From Oscillospiraceae bacterium (lineage in GTDB: Bacteria; Bacillota; Clostridia; Oscillospirales; Ruminococcaceae): a stretch of 64,000 nt of DNA. Under the pieces are notes generated by a model. It ran no database searches and was not told where the DNA came from. It saw only the letters and a list, made by a program, of their open reading frames with translations. Each line of letters begins with the position of its first letter. Within the stretch, counting starts at the first letter, position 1. The stretch covers positions 43,126-107,125 of the forward strand of contig CAAGBS010000051.1 in NCBI GenBank assembly GCA_900768125.1, in the 5' to 3' direction. The position numbers and the translations under genes were made by a program. Of the stretch, positions 61,564 through 64,000 are shown in pieces.

Positions 61564-64000
61564 GTGAACGACATCACTGCTGCAAGAGATATCAGCGGTC
61601 TGGAGCCTATGGGCGTGCTCCGTGGGATCACACCGCTGTGCGTTCCGTATGTCCCCGACGGAGATTTTGCCGAGGAAGCAAGGCGCCGCGCCGACCCGCG
61701 TATCGAAGCGATGTGGCAGCGACTGGGACTTATATATCTTTTCGACCAGCAGCCCGCTCCGGTAAGCAATACAACGGCTGTAGTGAACAATTTCACCGCA
61801 AACCTAATCTTCCGCGTATGCACCCAGAATCATACCGACAGGCTGATTGAAAGATATCAGCCCGGCTTTGTATTTCCGGAAAGTTTCCGCCGCGCCGGTC
61901 AGGAGCAGCTGGCGCTTATCCGCACGCATGAAATACGGCAGGTAGCCAGGGCGTTTTCTGACAACAGAAGCTACACCGAGGAAATGAGCCGGGTGTTCCG
62001 TCTGGTTTTTGAAAAGGAGACCGGAGGAATACCGCTCCAGACTGTATGCCGCGCGCTTGCGGCGCTGCTTGGCTCGACTGGAGGCGGAGCAGTTTTTTCC
62101 GCGCAGCAGCAGAGAATATTTGAGCGTATCGCGGACGTCCTCGGGAATGAATACCCCGAATCCCCCGCGGCAAGGGAGATATCCGGTATGGGAGCGGCTT
62201 CCGGGTTCACTCAGGAGCAGCGCGAGCGGATAATCAGAGCGGCCGGAGTTTCAGGAAGCCGTCCGCAGACCGAAGCGGTGCTGAAAGTGATAGAACTGGC
62301 AGAAAGCGGGAAAAGCGCCGATGAGATAAGCAGAACGCTGATGACCGAGGTTCGGAAATACGCGCTCACCGAGCGGCGCATGACTGAAAGCGCTACGCAG
62401 CCCGAATCCCGCCGCAGCGCTGGGATAATTCCGTTCAGCGGGAATGTTTCCGGCGTGATGAATGGGCGTACCATAATGGAAAGTGCTGTACGGCACGAAC
62501 TTCCGGCAGGTGCGGTGAAGCCGCTGACCGGAAGTCTCAGCGATATTGCAGAGGTGATATTCCGCGACCACCAGACCGTTTTCGTGAATACGGACAATAC
62601 AAGCGACCATTCTTCATACTATATCCGCTCAGTCACCAACGACCTGACGCGGCTTGTCACCGAGCGCGTCATCAGCAGTTCGGAGAGTAAGCGTTCCGGC
62701 ACTGCGATTACTGCAAAATCACCCGGTGCGGCGCGCAGTACTGTTTCAGCCTCATATGCCGGGAATGAATCTGATACCAGCGATACGATACAGTCAGCGG
62801 AGAGCGTCACTCCAGGCGTGCTTCCATCTGAAAACACCTCTATTGCGTTGGAGTCGGACTTCACTGAAAGCATAAATATCACGAAGCTGCTGTCAGAGCG
62901 TGCGGAGAAGATATCCCGGCTTATCGCGCGGACTGAATCGGCAGTTACGCATTACAGCGGGTCCAGTATTGCTTGGTTAACTCCGGCGGCTCAGCCTGAC
63001 GAGCCGTATTCGCAGTCCCGCATGATTCCAGGGAACGAGTCCACAGCAGATGTAAGCGTGCGTAACAGGCAGGTCAGCATAACGGCGAGGACGCTCCTGC
63101 GGCTGGTGGACAGATTCAGCAGAGGGGGAATGCTCAGCGCTGGTTATTCTCAGCCCGATGAAGACGGGAAAATATCGGCGGCGCTGAACGAGACTTCAAC
63201 TCTGCTGAAAGCCTACGCGGATAATTCTTCGCATTACAGTTCGTTTTCCGCAAATGTTAGTCACAAATTCACCGACCAGACCGAACATACAGAGCAAACC
63301 GAGCGTATTCCGGGAACGGTAAAACCCGCAGAATCCAAGCGGGAATCCCGAACCGAGACCGCGCACTATATCACGGAGACCCGCCCCGGCGAATCAGCGG
63401 AGCACTCCGAGCAAATCGAGCGCACCAACCATTCCGACCGCACTGAGCACTCCCGCCTGACCGAACGCACCGAGCAAACCGAGCGTATTCCCGGAATGGT
63501 AAAACCTACAGAACCCGAGCGGGAGTCCCGAACCGAGACCGCTCACTATATCATGGAGACCCGCCCCGGCGAATCAGCGGAGCACTCCGAGCGAATCGAG
63601 CGCACAAACCATTCCAACCGCACCGAGCACTCCCGCCTGACCGAACATACAGAGCAAACCGAGCGGATTCCCGGAATGGTAAAACCCGCAGAACCCGAGG
63701 GGGAATCCCGAACCGAGACCGCGCACTACATCACGGAGACCCGCCCCGGCGAATCAGCGGAGCACTTTGAGCGAATCGAGCACACCAACCATTCCGACCG
63801 CACCGAGCACTCCCGCCTGACCGAACGCACCGAGCAAACCGAGCGGATTCCGGGAACGGTAAAACCCGCAGAATCCGAGCGGGAATCCCGAACCGAGACC
63901 GCGCACTACATCACAGAGACTCGCCCCGGCGAATCAGCGGAGCACTCCGAGCGAATCGAGCGCACCAACCATTCCGACCGCACCGAGCACTCCCGCCTGA
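61564..64000 (+). CDS. Long repeat-containing protein of the injection system (partial)
   Basis: A continuous reading frame of at least 812 codons running past the right edge, from GTG 61564 with AAGGGGG 6 bases upstream. I do not recognise it. Residues 1-150 are folded-looking (GVLRGITPLCVPYVPDGDF, FRRAGQEQLALIRTHEIRQV); about 150-570 are rich in Ser, Thr, Glu and Arg with short helices; from about 575 it becomes a tandem array of a 60-residue unit (ERIPGTVKPAESKRESRT, AHYITETRPGESAEHSE, IERTNHSDRTEHSRLTERTE). No signal peptide or membrane segment is seen. Position after the second tube protein suggests a baseplate, tape-measure or fibre-like component, or a secreted cargo. Confidence 0.8.
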   Translation, partial: MNDITAARDISGLEPMGVLRGITPLCVPYVPDGDFAEEARRRADPRIEAMWQRLGLIYLFDQQPAPVSNTTAVVNNFTANLIFRVCTQNHTDRLIERYQPGFVFPESFRRAGQEQLALIRTHEIRQVARAFSDNRSYTEEMSRVFRLVFEKETGGIPLQTVCRALAALLGSTGGGAVFSAQQQRIFERIADVLGNEYPESPAAREISGMGAASGFTQEQRERIIRAAGVSGSRPQTEAVLKVIELAESGKSADEISRTLMTEVRKYALTERRMTESATQPESRRSAGIIPFSGNVSGVMNGRTIMESAVRHELPAGAVKPLTGSLSDIAEVIFRDHQTVFVNTDNTSDHSSYYIRSVTNDLTRLVTERVISSSESKRSGTAITAKSPGAARSTVSASYAGNESDTSDTIQSAESVTPGVLPSENTSIALESDFTESINITKLLSERAEKISRLIARTESAVTHYSGSSIAWLTPAAQPDEPYSQSRMIPGNESTADVSVRNRQVSITARTLLRLVDRFSRGGMLSAGYSQPDEDGKISAALNETSTLLKAYADNSSHYSSFSANVSHKFTDQTEHTEQTERIPGTVKPAESKRESRTETAHYITETRPGESAEHSEQIERTNHSDRTEHSRLTERTEQTERIPGMVKPTEPERESRTETAHYIMETRPGESAEHSERIERTNHSNRTEHSRLTEHTEQTERIPGMVKPAEPEGESRTETAHYITETRPGESAEHFERIEHTNHSDRTEHSRLTERTEQTERIPGTVKPAESERESRTETAHYITETRPGESAEHSERIERTNHSDRTEHSRL
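63280..64000 (+). repeat. 180-bp in-frame tandem repeat array
   Basis: Units start at 63301, 63481, 63661 and 63841 (the last cut by the window edge), with a partial lead-in at 63280-63300. By hand count copies 1 and 2 differ at about 16 of 180 bases, many silent. Each unit codes 60 residues rich in Glu, Arg, Thr, His and Ser with Pro/Gly turns, so probably disordered or extended. The number of copies is unknown because the array leaves the window. Confidence 0.95.

Noticed and set aside
61557..62882. Several 70-130 codon frames on both strands within the long repeat protein region
   Set aside because: All lie inside one uninterrupted frame from 61564 with a good ribosome site; none has its own site or recognisable motifs.
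63280..64000. Tandem repeats as a CRISPR array
   Set aside because: The 180-bp units are contiguous, in frame and code protein; there are no unique spacers.
54045..64000. Prophage
   Set aside because: Sheath and tube could come from a phage tail, but no capsid, portal, terminase, integrase, repressor or lysis gene is seen, and the Afp15-like ATPase and DUF6760-like segment favour an injection system. Sequence to the right could change this.
1..64000. tRNA or rRNA genes
   Set aside because: No cloverleaf with a TTCRANNC arm and no conserved rRNA sequence was found on reading both strands by eye; a covariance search would settle this.

Overview
The window looks like a chromosome segment of a Gram-positive anaerobe of class Clostridia, most likely a gut or rumen Oscillospiraceae (Ruminococcus-like). 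The reasons are the gene order yqhY-nusB-xseA-xseB-ispA-dxs-tlyA-nadK-argR-recN, strong AGGAGG-type ribosome binding sites, consensus sigma-A promoters with 17-base spacers, a sporulation peptide gene (spoVM), and Clostridia-typical families (DUF3793, GGGtGRT, TSCPD, divergent PAP2). The genus is inference. I saw no tRNA, rRNA, CRISPR array or intact insertion sequence.

Left part (1-17 kb). A partial queA on the minus strand is followed by a lysine riboswitch with its terminator, which controls asd-dapA-dapB, an ACT-domain gene and mscS. A second promoter at 5402 drives the housekeeping run yqhY to recN, then a small membrane protein and a PepV-type dipeptidase.

Middle part (17-54 kb). Near 17.4 kb there is a 28-residue spoVM gene behind a 65-residue membrane protein. 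Then come a LacI regulator and a minus-strand macromolecular-synthesis operon, dgt-dnaG-sigma-sigma, with two primary-type sigma factors in tandem. Further on are yigZ, rpmE, a phosphohexomutase, a DUF3793-flavodoxin pair, a P-type ATPase, and TetR. A minus-strand one-carbon and malate operon follows (PHP phosphoesterase, malic enzyme, TSCPD, metF, methionine-synthase activation protein). Next are a highly expressed IscU-like/GGGtGRT operon, a LysR regulator divergent from a heterodimeric ABC exporter, a GH5 lipoprotein, a hybrid histidine kinase, an RNA methyltransferase, AraC, a GH26 mannanase, tcdA, and hpt with an NCS2 purine permease. A spaced palindrome, GTTAG-N6-CTAAC, occurs twice at the DUF3793-flavodoxin promoter and once at the IscU-like/GGGtGRT promoter, which suggests one iron-type regulon.

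Right end (53.7-64 kb, continuing past the window). This is a contractile injection system (CIS) operon facing a divergent LytTR-type regulator. It has two unrecognised proteins, a YbjN-like putative chaperone, an AAA+ ATPase, sheath, first tube protein, a zinc-ribbon tail-assembly-like protein, a DUF6760-like segment, a second tube protein, and a very long open frame that ends in 180-bp (60-residue) tandem repeats and runs off the window. The DUF6760-like segment lies in the -1 frame of the preceding gene. It has no usual start codon and is joined to that gene by a textbook slippery heptamer (T TTT TTA), a 6-base spacer and a stem-loop, so I predict programmed -1 ribosomal frameshifting, as in phage G/GT tail chaperones.
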